This document shows, one piece after another, positions 44,074 through 53,666 of a stretch of 57,003 nt of DNA. Numbering within the stretch: the stretch's first letter is position 1; every line of letters begins with the position of its first letter. The stretch lies in the NCBI GenBank assembly GCA_024690405.1, contig JAILCU010000041.1, forward strand, positions 1 through 57,003. Reading direction: 5' to 3'. The position numbers and the translations under genes were made by a program. The stretch is from Bacteroidales bacterium. GTDB lineage: Bacteria; Bacteroidota; Bacteroidia; Bacteroidales; Bacteroidaceae. The notes beneath the pieces were generated by a model. That model had not been told where the DNA came from. It was given only the letters and a program-made list of their open reading frames with translations, and did not search any database.

Positions 44074-45075
44074 TTATTCCCCCAACACTATGCTGACAAT
44101 TTGACTAGTGGTGATGGCGCGCGTGCATTGCATGTGCCCTAATGGACAGTTGTCCGAACCTGCGATGGTGCAAGGCTGACATGATAGACCTGCCGTAAGC
44201 GCATCGGAGGACGATTGTCTATAGCCCAGAAAACCGCAGGCGGGAGTCGTTCCTCCCCAAAGCGAGACAACGCGTGTCCCGACGAGCGAAGCCATATGCA
44301 TATTAGCCGAGTCCATAGTGATCATTGTGTCGATATGCGCCATCAGGGCAAGTTCCTCTTCAAGTTGTAGTCTGCCGGCAACCACGAATACATTCGGTTG
44401 CTTGGCAGCCCATTCGTGTAGGATTTTCTCTTCCTTGCCACGAGCACCAAAGAGGAAAATGCGGCTACGCGAACGCGAGGCGAATTTCTCCACGACTTCC
44501 TTCATCTGTGCCTGATCATAGGTCTTCGAGCGATAGCGGGCGAAGGGCGCAATCCCTATCCATTGTTCAGTGGCCTTGGCGGGAATAGAGGGCGGTAGGG
44601 GAGGCAGGATATCTGGAAAGAGTGTTGTGAAACGAGGCTCGGCTTTAAGTCCAAGGCGGGCGAAGACGTCGAAATAACGCTGAATGAAAGGCGTAGCGGC
44701 TTGCGAATGGTCGTGAAGAATGGCACGGCGCTCTCTGCGGTGCTTGTCGAGCATGACCACGCGTTTTAATCGAAGGTGGAAACTGGCATCCACGAGCCAC
44801 GAGCGCAGCACGTTGTGCAAATCGGCCACGGCATCAATGTCAAGGCGTTTAGTAGCTTGAATCAGTTTCCACGTTCCGGTCGCCCCGTGAGCCTCGTCCT
44901 TAGCTAATGAGAGGACATCGACATTTGCAGGCCGATTGATGAAGAGCCGCGCCGTGAATGCAGAAGTGGCCACTGTGAAGTGGTGCTCAGGGTAGGTCCG
45001 AGCGACGCTGTAGATGGCGGGAATGGTCATGGCTACGTCTCCAAGAGCAGAAAGGCGAATGACGAGAATATGCAT
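44074..45075 (-). CDS. Glycosyltransferase family 9 (heptosyltransferase-like)
   Basis: The 333-residue GT-B enzyme is last in the LPS operon. It starts MHILVIRLSALGDVAMTIPA, the GT9 N-terminal signature (RxSxxGDVxxTxP). The C-terminal donor domain has WIGIAPFARYRSKTYD, DTMITMDSANMHMASLVGTRVVSLWGGT and the tail CTIAGSDNCPLGHMQCTRAI, as in WaaF/WaaC-type transferases. It would add a heptose or related sugar to the Kdo-lipid A core at the inner face of the inner membrane. The exact donor is unknown. Confidence 0.9.
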   Translation of the reverse strand: MHILVIRLSALGDVAMTIPAIYSVARTYPEHHFTVATSAFTARLFINRPANVDVLSLAKDEAHGATGTWKLIQATKRLDIDAVADLHNVLRSWLVDASFHLRLKRVVMLDKHRRERRAILHDHSQAATPFIQRYFDVFARLGLKAEPRFTTLFPDILPPLPPSIPAKATEQWIGIAPFARYRSKTYDQAQMKEVVEKFASRSRSRIFLFGARGKEEKILHEWAAKQPNVFVVAGRLQLEEELALMAHIDTMITMDSANMHMASLVGTRVVSLWGGTTPACGFLGYRQSSSDALTAGLSCQPCTIAGSDNCPLGHMQCTRAITTSQIVSIVLGE

Positions 45076-45135
45076 ATCGGACGGTTAGGGCAAAGGGGTG
45101 ATTAGTCTTAATTTGAAAGCTGCTTGAGGAAGAGG

Positions 45136-46185
45136 TTAGGCGAGGAGCTGTTTGTACAGTGCTGTCAGGCTTTGTCCGAGACTTTCATCGGTGAAGCGGA
45201 GTGAATATTCCTTGCCTCGCTCGCTCATGCGTTGGGCTTGCTGCGGGTCGGCTAAAATCTCGGCGATGGCTTTGGCCAGACCTTCGCTGTCGTCGGGGTC
45301 GAGATAGACGGAATCGGGGCCGGCGGCTTCTTCAAGGCAAGACCCCGTAGCGCCGATGACGGGCGTTCCACTGGCAATAGCCTCGGCCAGGGGGATGCCA
45401 AAACCCTCGAAGCGCGAGAGGCAGGCAAAGACGGAGGCCAACTGATAGAAAGCGGGCAGGTCGGCTGTCGGTACACCTTTATAAATATGTACACGCTCCG
45501 CTACGCCCAATTGCTCGGCGGTCTGGCGGACCTGTTGCGCATAAGCTTCTTCTTTGCCTACGAGTATGAGGTGAACATCCGCGGACAGATGTGGGAGGGC
45601 TTTTACGAGCGTGTGCTGGTTCTTGCGGGCTTGGATAGTGCCCACGCAGAGAACGAATTTCTGCGGCAACTGATAGCGCTCTACTGCGGAGCGTAATTGC
45701 TCGTCGGTACAGGGGCGGCGATAGACGTCGTCGATGCTTTGATAGATCACTTCGATGCGCGAGGAATTGGTTCCGTAGAAATGGATAATGTCGCGCTTTG
45801 TCATCTCGCTGACGGCGATAATCTTATCCGCCCGGCTACAGGCGTAGCGCGTCTTCAATTTCAGAATCTGCCGTTGAAGCCAACCGTAAGTCTGGGGGAA
45901 GCGAAGGAAGATGAGGTCGTGGATGGTGACGACACTTTTGGCGCCCGACCAACCGATTCCGAAGGGCAGTTCGTTGCTGAGGCCGTGGTAGACATCGATG
46001 TGAGCCTTACGGATGGATAGCCATTGGAAAGCGTTGCGCCATAACTCGCCCCACACGGGTATGCCGTTGTAGAAGAGGCGAATATCGGCCCCCTCTTCCT
46101 TCACGGCTTGGATACAACGGCGACTGTAGTTGCCGATGCCGGTGCGGTTGCGCATGGCTTTCTTGGCGTCGAAACCGATTCTCAT
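45136..46185 (-). CDS. Glycosyltransferase family 4 (GT1/GT4 group)
   Basis: The 349-residue GT-B enzyme has the acceptor-side start MRIGFDAKKAMRNRTGIGNYSR (glycine-rich loop) and VYHGLSNELPFG. The donor domain has KFVLCVGTIQARKNQHTLVKAL, VHIYKGVPTADLPAFYQLAS and the EX7E element CLSRFEGFGIPLAEAIASGTPVI. It lies 24 bp after kdsB and 60 bp before the GT9 gene, so all belong to one LPS core transcript. The sugar donor cannot be read from sequence. Confidence 0.9.
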   Translation of the reverse strand: MRIGFDAKKAMRNRTGIGNYSRRCIQAVKEEGADIRLFYNGIPVWGELWRNAFQWLSIRKAHIDVYHGLSNELPFGIGWSGAKSVVTIHDLIFLRFPQTYGWLQRQILKLKTRYACSRADKIIAVSEMTKRDIIHFYGTNSSRIEVIYQSIDDVYRRPCTDEQLRSAVERYQLPQKFVLCVGTIQARKNQHTLVKALPHLSADVHLILVGKEEAYAQQVRQTAEQLGVAERVHIYKGVPTADLPAFYQLASVFACLSRFEGFGIPLAEAIASGTPVIGATGSCLEEAAGPDSVYLDPDDSEGLAKAIAEILADPQQAQRMSERGKEYSLRFTDESLGQSLTALYKQLLA

Positions 46186-46209
46186 GCTTCTTCCTTCAGC
46201 CGTTTCCGC

Positions 46210-46938
46210 TTATGCCTTCTTGCTCAAGTATGCTTCTACGCCGGCGATATCCTTGGGGGTATCTACGGAAAGCGATTTGCAATGAGCGTTGTAGTAGTAG
46301 ATAGGGACGTGGTTCTCGATGAAACGGAACGAATCGTTCTCCTCGATCTTTTCGATGGGGCCGCGTGGCGTAGTATGATAGAAATCAAGCGCTTTACGAT
46401 TGAAGGCACCTACGCCAACGAATTTGTGGAAGACATAGTCCATGGCGCCCTTCGGATAGGGAATCGGGCTGCGCGAGATAAAGAGACAACGGTCGTCGGC
46501 CGCGGTCACAATCTTCAGGTTGGTGGCATCCACCACTTCCACGGGATTCTCGAAATCTGTCATCAGGTTGGAAACATAGAGTTCGCCCTCCTTGATCTCT
46601 GCAGGAATGCATTGGATGATGGCCTCTCGGGTGAGCAGGGGTTCGTCGCCATTTACCATTACATATAGATCTGCGGGAATGCGTGTGCTCACTTCGTAAA
46701 GACGTTCTGTTGCAGTATCGTGGTCAGAACGTGTCATGATGACATTGGCGCCAAAGGCTTCGGCAGCTTCCCGAATGCGGTCGCTGTCGGTGGCTACATA
46801 GACTTCAGAAAAATCGGGTACTGCTTTGCAGTGTTCGTATACCCACTGAATCATAGGCTTGCCTAAAATCTTTGCCAGGGGCTTCTCGAAGAAACGGCTG
46901 CTGCCGCCGCGGGCAGGTATTACACAAATGATGTTCAT
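46210..46938 (-). CDS. kdsB: 3-deoxy-manno-octulosonate (Kdo) cytidylyltransferase
   Basis: The 242-residue nucleotidyltransferase matches KdsB in length. Motifs are VIPARGGSSRFFEKPLAKI (nucleotide loop, canonical VIPARxxSxRxxxKPL), GKPMIQWVYEHC, VYVATDSDRI, VIMTRSDHDTATERLYEV, VMVNGDEPLL and YKKS-like SLSVDTPKDIAGVEAYL. It makes CMP-Kdo for the WaaA transferase encoded two genes upstream. CMP-sialic-acid-type or 8-amino-Kdo-specific relatives are possible, but waaA in the operon makes Kdo the best reading. Confidence 0.87.
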   Translation of the reverse strand: MNIICVIPARGGSSRFFEKPLAKILGKPMIQWVYEHCKAVPDFSEVYVATDSDRIREAAEAFGANVIMTRSDHDTATERLYEVSTRIPADLYVMVNGDEPLLTREAIIQCIPAEIKEGELYVSNLMTDFENPVEVVDATNLKIVTAADDRCLFISRSPIPYPKGAMDYVFHKFVGVGAFNRKALDFYHTTPRGPIEKIEENDSFRFIENHVPIYYYNAHCKSLSVDTPKDIAGVEAYLSKKA

Positions 46939-46999
46939 TGCTGATATGTTAGTTTATTACAATTAAGCAATTCGCCGGGATGCTGAAAAAAGGGACCTT

Positions 47000-47917
47000 C
47001 TATTTACGGATGCTTTTCAACTTCTCCATTTTTTTGTTGTACTCCTCATGACTGATGTACCAGCGGCGGTGCGACCACAGCCAGAGCTCGGGTTGGCGCA
47101 GGATGGTATCCTCCATCATATGCAGGTAGCCGATTGTGTAGGGGAATTCCTCGCCCTCAACCGGTTGCACCTCGCGACATTCGAGCAGATAGCGGCCGCG
47201 TCCGGTGCCACGAATGTCCACATAAAAATATTGTGCATCCACTTTGCGCCCAATCTCCTCAGCGCCGGTGATGTACATCGAGTCCTGACCAAGGAATGTG
47301 GTCCAGTGTTTCATGATTTCGCTGTTGGGATGCTGGTCGGCGACGAACGTCGTCAGGAAGGGCTTGACGTCTTTCTTCATACGGAGGATGGTGCGCACGG
47401 CTTGTTTCTGACGGATGCAGGTGCTGTTGAATCGGCCGCGCAGGTGGAGCATCAGTTCATTGGTGGGCCAGTCGCGCGTGGGACGGTATATCTGTGTGCA
47501 GGTGATGTCTTCCTTGAGGAAGGAATATATATGCTGCGCCCATTCCCAATTGCCATAATGCCCCGTCAGAAGGAAGATCGGATGACCTTGTCGGGCGCAT
47601 TCATCAAGCTGTTCGGTACCACGGACCTCGATACGCCGTTTAAGTTCTTCGTCGCTAATGTGCAGCAACTTGATAATCTCGAATATGATGTCGCAGAGAT
47701 GGTGGTAGAAGGCATGCTCGATAGCAAGGCGCTCCTCTGGCGATCGGTCGGGGAAGACGCGCTGGAGGTTGTCGCGGACAACCCGCCGGCGGTAGTGCCA
47801 GAGGTGCGTTATAATCCAGTACAAGCCGTCGCTCAGGGCATAGAGCCACGAGAGTGGCAGGCGTGCTAACGTACCGAACAAGCCTGCATAGAGGTAATAG
47901 AGCAATTTATCTTTCAT
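47000..47917 (-). CDS. lpxL: Lipid A biosynthesis acyltransferase (LpxL/HtrB family)
   Basis: The 305-residue protein starts at the ATG at 47917 (MKDKLLYYLYAGLFGTLARL), which overlaps the waaA stop by 11 bp; a longer frame uses non-ATG codons. It has an N-terminal membrane anchor and the HX4E catalytic pair H120/E125 in LLTGHYGNWEWAQH. RPTRDWPTNELMLHLRGRF, ADQHPNSEIMKHWTTFLGQ and the C-terminal LWLWSHRRW are family signatures. It adds a secondary acyl chain to the Kdo-lipid A precursor. Confidence 0.92.
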   Translation of the reverse strand: MKDKLLYYLYAGLFGTLARLPLSWLYALSDGLYWIITHLWHYRRRVVRDNLQRVFPDRSPEERLAIEHAFYHHLCDIIFEIIKLLHISDEELKRRIEVRGTEQLDECARQGHPIFLLTGHYGNWEWAQHIYSFLKEDITCTQIYRPTRDWPTNELMLHLRGRFNSTCIRQKQAVRTILRMKKDVKPFLTTFVADQHPNSEIMKHWTTFLGQDSMYITGAEEIGRKVDAQYFYVDIRGTGRGRYLLECREVQPVEGEEFPYTIGYLHMMEDTILRQPELWLWSHRRWYISHEEYNKKMEKLKSIRK

Positions 47918-49169
47918 TGTTGGAGATGGTGGCCACGATGGTTTCGGTGGCACCTTCGTGGCGGTGCATATAATCTTTTGCGGTACGACGAATCTTGTCG
48001 AGCCGCTTATCGTTGTTCTTCAGTTCGGAAAACCAGTCGTCGAGTTGTTCTGCATTCTCCACAACGCGCCCGACACCGAGTTCCGCCAGTTCCTGCGCCG
48101 TGGGTTTGCGTTCGATGTTCGGACCGTAAGCCACGGGCAAACCGTAGGCCGTGGCTTCGATGATGCTGTGGAGGTAAGGCGTGAAGCCCCCGCCGACATA
48201 GGCCCAGCAGGCAAAGCGGTAGATGGAGGCTAAGGCTCCCATGAAATCGATGATAAGCACCTGCGTCTTGGAGAAATCGGTCGTGACGGAACAGTGAGAG
48301 TAGCGGTGCGCCTGGCAGAGCAGGCGTTTCTTGATGCGAAGGATGTTCTCGGGGCTGATCTCGTGCGGCACGAGTATGAAGCGTGTGTCCTGGTGGCGGT
48401 TGGCAAGGGTCGTGACCATCTCCAGGTCCTGACGGTCGTGTATGCTGCCGGCGATGAACACTTTCTGTCCGTCCACGAAATGCTCGATAATCGCATTCTC
48501 GTACGATGACCGAGCCACTTTTCGGGCATTGTCAAAGAGGGGGTCGCCCGTGACGGTCACATTGGTGAACCCGAGGCGCTCGAGGCGCTTTTGCGATGCT
48601 TCGTTGAGAACGAAGAAGTGGGAATAAGTCTTCAACTGACGCCGCCACAGACTGCCGTACCAATGCATGAACGGCGCGCGCTCGGTGATGTTGGCCGAGA
48701 TGAGATAGGTGGGAATTTTGCGTTTGCCCAGTTCGGACAGGTAGTTAACCCAGTACTCCGAGATGATGAAAACGGCGCGCTGCGGCTGGACGGCGTCAAG
48801 GAAACGGCGTACGTTCCAGGGCTTGTCGAGGGGCAAGGCATAGACGGCGTCAATGTGCTGGCGATACCGCTTCAGGTAGTCTAAACCCGACGGCGAGAAC
48901 ACCGTGAGCACGATGCGCCAATGCCCAGATTCGTGGAGCTTTCTCACGATGGGCTTGGCTACATTGTATTCGCCCAGCGAGGAGGCGTGAATCCAGAGCG
49001 TCGGTCGCTCGTCGCCAGTGGCACGCTCGCTGGCTATAATCTGCTTCATCAGCCCGCGCTGACCTCTTACGAAGCGGAGAAATTTGATGCGGGAGCGCCG
49101 AAAGAAAATGGCGAGAATCCCGAACAAGAAATCGGTCAGATAGGCGATAAAGTTATATATGGAGTGCAT
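47907..49169 (-). CDS. waaA: 3-deoxy-D-manno-octulosonic acid (Kdo) transferase
   Basis: The 420-residue membrane-anchored GT-B enzyme starts at the ATG at 49169 (MHSIYNFIAYLTDFLFGILA). Two earlier in-frame starts lie too close to or upstream of the promoter at 49200. The family motifs are LWIHASSLGEYNVAKPIVRKL, FIISEYWVNYLSEL, SANITERAPFMHWYGSLWR, VTVTGDPLFDNARKV, AGSIHDRQDLEM and FACWAYVGGGFTPYLHSIIEATAYGLPVAYGPNI. It attaches Kdo to lipid IV-A. It leads the five-gene LPS operon. Confidence 0.94.
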   Translation of the reverse strand: MHSIYNFIAYLTDFLFGILAIFFRRSRIKFLRFVRGQRGLMKQIIASERATGDERPTLWIHASSLGEYNVAKPIVRKLHESGHWRIVLTVFSPSGLDYLKRYRQHIDAVYALPLDKPWNVRRFLDAVQPQRAVFIISEYWVNYLSELGKRKIPTYLISANITERAPFMHWYGSLWRRQLKTYSHFFVLNEASQKRLERLGFTNVTVTGDPLFDNARKVARSSYENAIIEHFVDGQKVFIAGSIHDRQDLEMVTTLANRHQDTRFILVPHEISPENILRIKKRLLCQAHRYSHCSVTTDFSKTQVLIIDFMGALASIYRFACWAYVGGGFTPYLHSIIEATAYGLPVAYGPNIERKPTAQELAELGVGRVVENAEQLDDWFSELKNNDKRLDKIRRTAKDYMHRHEGATETIVATISNNER

Positions 49170-49199
49170 GAAAATCGGTCTTAACATGAAATTTCGCTG

Positions 49200-49207
49200 C
49201 AAAGATA
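49200..49207 (-). promoter_or_regulatory. -7 element of the waaA-lpxL-kdsB-GT4-GT9 operon
   Basis: The minus strand reads TATCTTTG, 31 bp before the chosen waaA ATG. It is back to back with the lplA promoter in a 143-bp divergent region. Confidence 0.55.
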
Positions 49208-49282
49208 AGGTATCTTTAGCGGAAAACATCACAAAAAGAGAAAAAAAGTGTGGTTTATGATGTAAGACTCGAGAAGATTTGC

Positions 49283-49290
49283 TACTTTTG
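49283..49290 (+). promoter_or_regulatory. -7 element of lplA (and possibly the gcv genes)
   Basis: TACTTTTG lies 22 bp before the lplA ATG. Confidence 0.55.
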
Positions 49291-49312
49291 TCGCCGCAGA
49301 GACCAAATAGAA

Positions 49313-50050
49313 ATGATTTACGTTGACATACCGGTTGAATCCGAGCGCCGTTTGAGTTTTTACCTGGCGGCGGAGGAGTTTGCCGCCCGCCGTCTGAACA
49401 CCGACGACGACCTCTTTTTTATGTGGCAAGTGGCGCCAACCGTTATCTTCGGGCGCAATCAGGTGATTGAGAACGAAGTGAACTTGCAGTATTGTCGTGA
49501 GCACGGGATCGCCTTCTTCCGTCGTAGGAGCGGGGGCGGTTGTGTATATGCCGACCACTCCAACGTGATGATGAGTTACATCACGCGTTCCGACGAGGTC
49601 GTGACCACCTTCTCGCGTTACTTGCGGATGGTGACGGCGCTGCTCTGCGACCTGGGACTGGCGGCTGCCTCGACGGCCAACAATGACGTGCTCGTGGACG
49701 GCCGCAAAATTTCGGGCAACGCTTTCTACCATATCCCTGGGCACAGCATCGTTCACGGGACGATGCTCTTTGACACTGATATGGAGCACATGCTGAACGC
49801 CATCACACCGCCGCAGACCAAACTCGCCGCCCACGGCGTGGAGAGCGTGCGACAGCGCATCACCCTGATGAAGGAGCACAACGACCTCACCATCCCGGAA
49901 TTTATGGCCTTTGCGCGGCAGCGGCTCTGCGAACGCACCTATACGCTGACTCCGGCCGACTTACAGGCGGTCGAAGCCATCGAGCGCGAGTACCTGAAGC
50001 CCGGCTTCATCTACGGCGCTCAGGCGCCCGCGACCGACATGAAAGCCTGA
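49313..50050 (+). CDS. lplA: Lipoate-protein ligase (LplA/LipB superfamily)
   Basis: The 245-residue protein starts at the ATG at 49313 (MIYVDIPVESERRLSFYLAA), downstream of the promoter. It has the lipoate-binding RRRSGGGCVYAD (70-81), VIFGRNQVIENEVN, the NND motif and the catalytic lysine K132 in DVLVDGRKISGNAFY. HGTMLFDTDMEHML completes the domain. It lacks a long C-terminal accessory domain. It lipoylates the H protein encoded by gcvH 1.3 kb downstream, and probably other lipoyl domains. gcvT starts 54 bp after its stop. Confidence 0.9.
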   Translation: MIYVDIPVESERRLSFYLAAEEFAARRLNTDDDLFFMWQVAPTVIFGRNQVIENEVNLQYCREHGIAFFRRRSGGGCVYADHSNVMMSYITRSDEVVTTFSRYLRMVTALLCDLGLAAASTANNDVLVDGRKISGNAFYHIPGHSIVHGTMLFDTDMEHMLNAITPPQTKLAAHGVESVRQRITLMKEHNDLTIPEFMAFARQRLCERTYTLTPADLQAVEAIEREYLKPGFIYGAQAPATDMKA

Positions 50051-50104
50051 GACATTCATCGAAAATGCAGATAACTAATCATTATAAACAACTACTATTA
50101 ATCT

Positions 50105-51211
50105 ATGGAAAAGAAAACCTGCCTTTATGACCGCCACGTGGCGCTCGGCGCGCTGATGTCGCCCTTTGGCGGATTTATAATGCCTATCCAGTACACTAAT
50201 ATTACCGAAGAGCACCATTCCGTGCGCCAGCATTGCGGCGTCTTTGATGTCTCGCATATGGGCGAAGTCCGCGTGACAGGGCCTGATGCCGAGCGCTATG
50301 TCAACCATATCTTCACCAACGATGTCACGGCTGCTCCCACGGGTCAGATATATTATGGTATGATGTTGTACGCCGATGGCGGCACAGTGGACGACCTGTT
50401 GGTGTACAAGATGGGTGAGAACGACTTCTTCCTCGTGATTAATGCCGCGAACATCAGCAAGGACGTGGCTTGGATGCAACAGCAAATTCAAGGCTTCGAC
50501 ATCCGGTTCGAGCATCAGAGCGACTACTACGGCCAACTGGCCGTGCAAGGTCCGGAGGCCGAGGCGGTGGTGGAGGAAGTGCTTGGACTCCCCTGCAAGG
50601 AACTGAAATTCTACACCGCCAAGACTCTTGACGTGGCTGAGGGCAACGAGGGCGAGACCATTATTATCTCGCGCACGGGTTACACCGGCGAGGACGGCTT
50701 CGAGATTTACGGCTCGCACGCCTTCACGCAGCAGGCGTGGGACAAACTCATCGAGAGCGGACGCTGCAAGCCGTGCGGTCTGGGTTGTCGCGACACACTC
50801 CGCTTTGAGGTTGGACTGCCACTCTACGGCGATGAACTGGGCCCCGAGATTTCGCCTGTGATGGCAGGACTCTCGATGTTCTGCAAACTCGACAAACCCG
50901 AATTCATCGGCAAGGAAGCACTCGTGGAACAGAAAGCCGAAGGCGTGCCGCAGAAACTGGTGGGCATCGAACTTGCCGACAAGGCTATTCCCCGTCACGG
51001 CTATTCCGTTCTTTCGCCCGAAGGTGAGGTCATCGGAGAAGTCACCACGGGCTACCACTGTCTCAGTGTGGACAAGAGCGTATGTATGGCGCTCATCAAG
51101 ACCGAATATGCCAAACTCGGGACTGAGGTGCAGGTGCAAATCCGCAAGAAAACCTTCCCCGGCGTGGTCGTCAAGAAGAAGTTCTACGACAAACATTATA
51201 AGAAGAATTAA
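50105..51211 (+). CDS. gcvT: Glycine cleavage system aminomethyltransferase (T protein)
   Basis: The 368-residue protein covers the full family length. Typical features are [20 protein letters not shown], the folate/aminomethyl region [84 protein letters not shown] and the C-terminal VRKKTFPG-like [12 protein letters not shown]. It transfers the methylene group from the lipoyl arm of GcvH to tetrahydrofolate and releases ammonia. gcvH follows after 140 bp of A/T-rich sequence. Confidence 0.96.
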   Translation: MEKKTCLYDRHVALGALMSPFGGFIMPIQYTNITEEHHSVRQHCGVFDVSHMGEVRVTGPDAERYVNHIFTNDVTAAPTGQIYYGMMLYADGGTVDDLLVYKMGENDFFLVINAANISKDVAWMQQQIQGFDIRFEHQSDYYGQLAVQGPEAEAVVEEVLGLPCKELKFYTAKTLDVAEGNEGETIIISRTGYTGEDGFEIYGSHAFTQQAWDKLIESGRCKPCGLGCRDTLRFEVGLPLYGDELGPEISPVMAGLSMFCKLDKPEFIGKEALVEQKAEGVPQKLVGIELADKAIPRHGYSVLSPEGEVIGEVTTGYHCLSVDKSVCMALIKTEYAKLGTEVQVQIRKKTFPGVVVKKKFYDKHYKKN

Positions 51212-51351
51212 AAAATATAATAATAAAGGAATTAAAACAGGGGAGCTTCGATAGCATCGCTTATATTCTAAGGTATAAAAGCCTAAATATTCAACAAAGC
51301 AATTCAACGAATCATTAAACATTCAACAATTATTCAATATCTCAAACTATT

Positions 51352-51735
51352 ATGGCAAAATTTGAAGAAGGACTCCGTTACAGCGAGTCGCACGAGTATG
51401 TTCGCGTTGAAGGCGAATATGGTTACATCGGTATCTCTGACTACGCTCAGCACGCACTGGGCAACGTGGTCTATGTGGATATGCCCGAAGTGGACGACGA
51501 AGTCACTGCTGGCGAGGAGTTTGGCGCAGTGGAGAGCGTAAAGGCTGCCAGCGACCTCATCGCACCCGTTTCCGGTACCGTTGTCGAGGTCAACGAGGCC
51601 CTCGAAGACGAGCCCGAGCTCCTCAACCAAGATGCCTTCACCAACTGGATCATCAAGGTGCAACTCTCCGACCCCGCAGAACTTGATGCACTGATGGACG
51701 TTGAGGCGTATAAGGCACATTGTGAGGAAAATTAA
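51352..51735 (+). CDS. gcvH: Glycine cleavage system H protein
   Basis: The 127-residue lipoyl carrier protein starts MAKFEEGLRYSESHEYVRVE. The lipoylation lysine is K64 in GAVESVKAASDLIAPVSG, and GISDYAQHALGNVVYVDMP is family-typical. It shuttles the aminomethyl group between the P, T and L proteins. It lies between gcvT and gcvPA but is separated from the latter by a gene of unrelated type. Confidence 0.97.
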   Translation: MAKFEEGLRYSESHEYVRVEGEYGYIGISDYAQHALGNVVYVDMPEVDDEVTAGEEFGAVESVKAASDLIAPVSGTVVEVNEALEDEPELLNQDAFTNWIIKVQLSDPAELDALMDVEAYKAHCEEN

Positions 51736-51796
51736 AAAATATAAAAATTAAAGAATTAAGAAATTAAGCATAATAACTGGTGCTTAGGAACTGATT

Positions 51797-52168
51797 ATGA
51801 CTCATGACAATCTCTTGTATGATTTAAGTAAGGCTTTTGCATTGAGGATCATCAAATTGCATCGTTACTTGAATGAAGAAAAGCAGGAGAAAATGATGGC
51901 CTATCAGATTTATAAGTCCGGAACAAGCATCGGAGCGAATGTGTCTGAAAGCATGCATGCTCAGAGTCGTGCCGACTTCATTCATAAATTGGAGATTGCG
52001 CTAAAGGAAGCGCGCGAGACCAAATATTGGTTGGAACTTCTGTATGAGTCGGATACGATAGAAGAAAAGGAATTCTCATCCATCGTCAAGGACAATAATG
52101 TTCTTATCGGTACTATCGTGAATATAGTGAAGAAGACGAAGGAGGCAGAACCGGGAAAACTGGAATGA
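51797..52168 (+). CDS. Four-helix-bundle protein of the 23S rRNA intervening-sequence (IVS) family
   Basis: The 123-residue all-helical protein contains LSKAFALRIIKLHRYL, the family core YQIYKSGTSIGANVSESMHAQSRADFIHKLEIALKEARETKYWLELL and a lysine-rich tail. This is the S23/IVS (TIGR02436) four-helix bundle, found free-standing or inside 23S rRNA intervening sequences. Its role is unclear. It is lower in G+C than the glycine-cleavage genes on both sides, and A/T-rich intergenic stretches flank it (51736-51796 and 52169-52331). That suggests a later insertion into the operon. Confidence 0.88.
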   Translation: MTHDNLLYDLSKAFALRIIKLHRYLNEEKQEKMMAYQIYKSGTSIGANVSESMHAQSRADFIHKLEIALKEARETKYWLELLYESDTIEEKEFSSIVKDNNVLIGTIVNIVKKTKEAEPGKLE

Positions 52169-52331
52169 TAGGGATTGCGGAATAACCCATCATCCTTTAT
52201 TCCTACAATACTTATCTCCTTCTTTGATTCCATTAATCCTTATCTCTTTGCATTGTTCCTACAACCTTTATTTCCTTCATTGTCTTATTATCTTTAATTT
52301 TTTAATTTTTTCATTTCTTAATTTTTAAACT

Positions 52332-53666
52332 ATGTTTAAGTATTTTCCTCATACTGAAGAGGACTTGAAGGAGATGCTGGGCACTTGTGGCGTCAGTTCC
52401 GTTCACGACCTCTTTTCCGATGTGCCTGAGGCAGCGCGCTTCAAACGCGACTACCAACTGCCAGAGACCTTGTCGGAAATCGACCTGCGGTTGTTCTTTG
52501 AGCAACTGACACATCCGCTCAACACACAGCAACTCATCTGCTTCGCAGGTGCCGGTTGCTACGACCATTATGCCCCCAGCGTGGTACAGAACCTGGTGCA
52601 ACGCTCGGAGTTCCTGACCTCCTATACCCCTTATCAGGCCGAGATCTCGCAAGGCACGCTGCATTACATCTTTGAATATCAGTCGATGATTGCCGAACTC
52701 ACCGGCCTCGACATCAGCAACGCCTCGATGTACGACGGTGCTACGGCTACGGCTGAGGCCGCTATGATGGCCTGGGGCAATGCCAAAAAAGCAACGCGCG
52801 TGCTCGTCAGCGAGACGGTGGACCCGAAGGTCCGTCGTGTCGTTGAGACCTACGCCCACTACCACGGTTTCCCCATCCAACTTGTTCCTGCTGCCAACGG
52901 TACTCTCGACAGAGCCGCCCTCGACAAGGAACTGGCCGAAGGTGGCGTGGCTGGCGTGATTGTTCAGCAACCCAACTACTACGGCATCGTGGAAGACTAC
53001 ACAGGTGTGGCCGATGCCATCCACGAGCAGAAAGGGCTGTTCATCATCAATGCCAATCCTTCGGACCTCGCCATCCTGAAGACCCCAGGCGAGTGGGACG
53101 CTGACGTGGCCGTGGGCGACGGTCAGAGCCTCGGCATACCGATGACTTTCGGCGGGCCTGGCGTAGGCTTTATGGCTTGCACCGAGAAACTCATCCGCAA
53201 GATGCCAGGACGCATTGTAGGGCAGACGCTCGACAACCGCGGCCAGCGTGCTTTCGTGCTGACACTGCAGGCCCGCGAGCAGCACATACGTCGCCAGAAA
53301 GCCACTTCCAACATCTGCTCCAACCAGAGTCTGATGGCGCTCTACGTGACCATCTATCTCTCCGTCATGGGCAAGGAAGGTTTGCGCGAGGCCGCCGAGA
53401 TGAGTTATGCCGGAGCGCATAGTCTCTGCGACAAACTCCTCGCCACGGGCAAGTTCAAACTCACCTACCCCGACCAACCGTTCTTCAACGAGTTCTGCGT
53501 GGACTACGATGGCGACCTCGATGCCTTGCTCGAAGAAGCCACTGAGTGCGGCTATCTCGCCGGCATCAAGGTGGGCGAGAAGACCCTCATGATTGCTGTC
53601 ACGGAGCAGCGGACACCCGAGGAAATGGAAGAGTTAGTGGATATCATCAAAGAAATTAAAGCATAG
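52332..53666 (+). CDS. gcvPA: Glycine dehydrogenase (decarboxylating), P-protein subunit 1
   Basis: The 444-residue protein matches the N-terminal half of GcvP. Motifs are MFKYFPHTEEDLKEMLGTCG, FAGAGCYDHYAPSVVQNLVQ, FLTSYTPYQAEISQGTLHYIFEYQSMIAELTG, ASMYDGATATAEAAMMA, SLGIPMTFGGPGVGFMAC and RKATSNICSNQSL. The split P protein (two subunits) contrasts with the single fused GcvP of many Bacteroides species. With GcvPB it decarboxylates glycine and loads GcvH. The gap before it (163 bp) contains only A/T-rich sequence. Confidence 0.95.
   Translation: MFKYFPHTEEDLKEMLGTCGVSSVHDLFSDVPEAARFKRDYQLPETLSEIDLRLFFEQLTHPLNTQQLICFAGAGCYDHYAPSVVQNLVQRSEFLTSYTPYQAEISQGTLHYIFEYQSMIAELTGLDISNASMYDGATATAEAAMMAWGNAKKATRVLVSETVDPKVRRVVETYAHYHGFPIQLVPAANGTLDRAALDKELAEGGVAGVIVQQPNYYGIVEDYTGVADAIHEQKGLFIINANPSDLAILKTPGEWDADVAVGDGQSLGIPMTFGGPGVGFMACTEKLIRKMPGRIVGQTLDNRGQRAFVLTLQAREQHIRRQKATSNICSNQSLMALYVTIYLSVMGKEGLREAAEMSYAGAHSLCDKLLATGKFKLTYPDQPFFNEFCVDYDGDLDALLEEATECGYLAGIKVGEKTLMIAVTEQRTPEEMEELVDIIKEIKA

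Noticed and set aside
50051-50104. Glycine riboswitch before gcvT
   Set aside because: Only 54 bp separate lplA and gcvT, too short for the aptamer, and no such fold is seen upstream of lplA.
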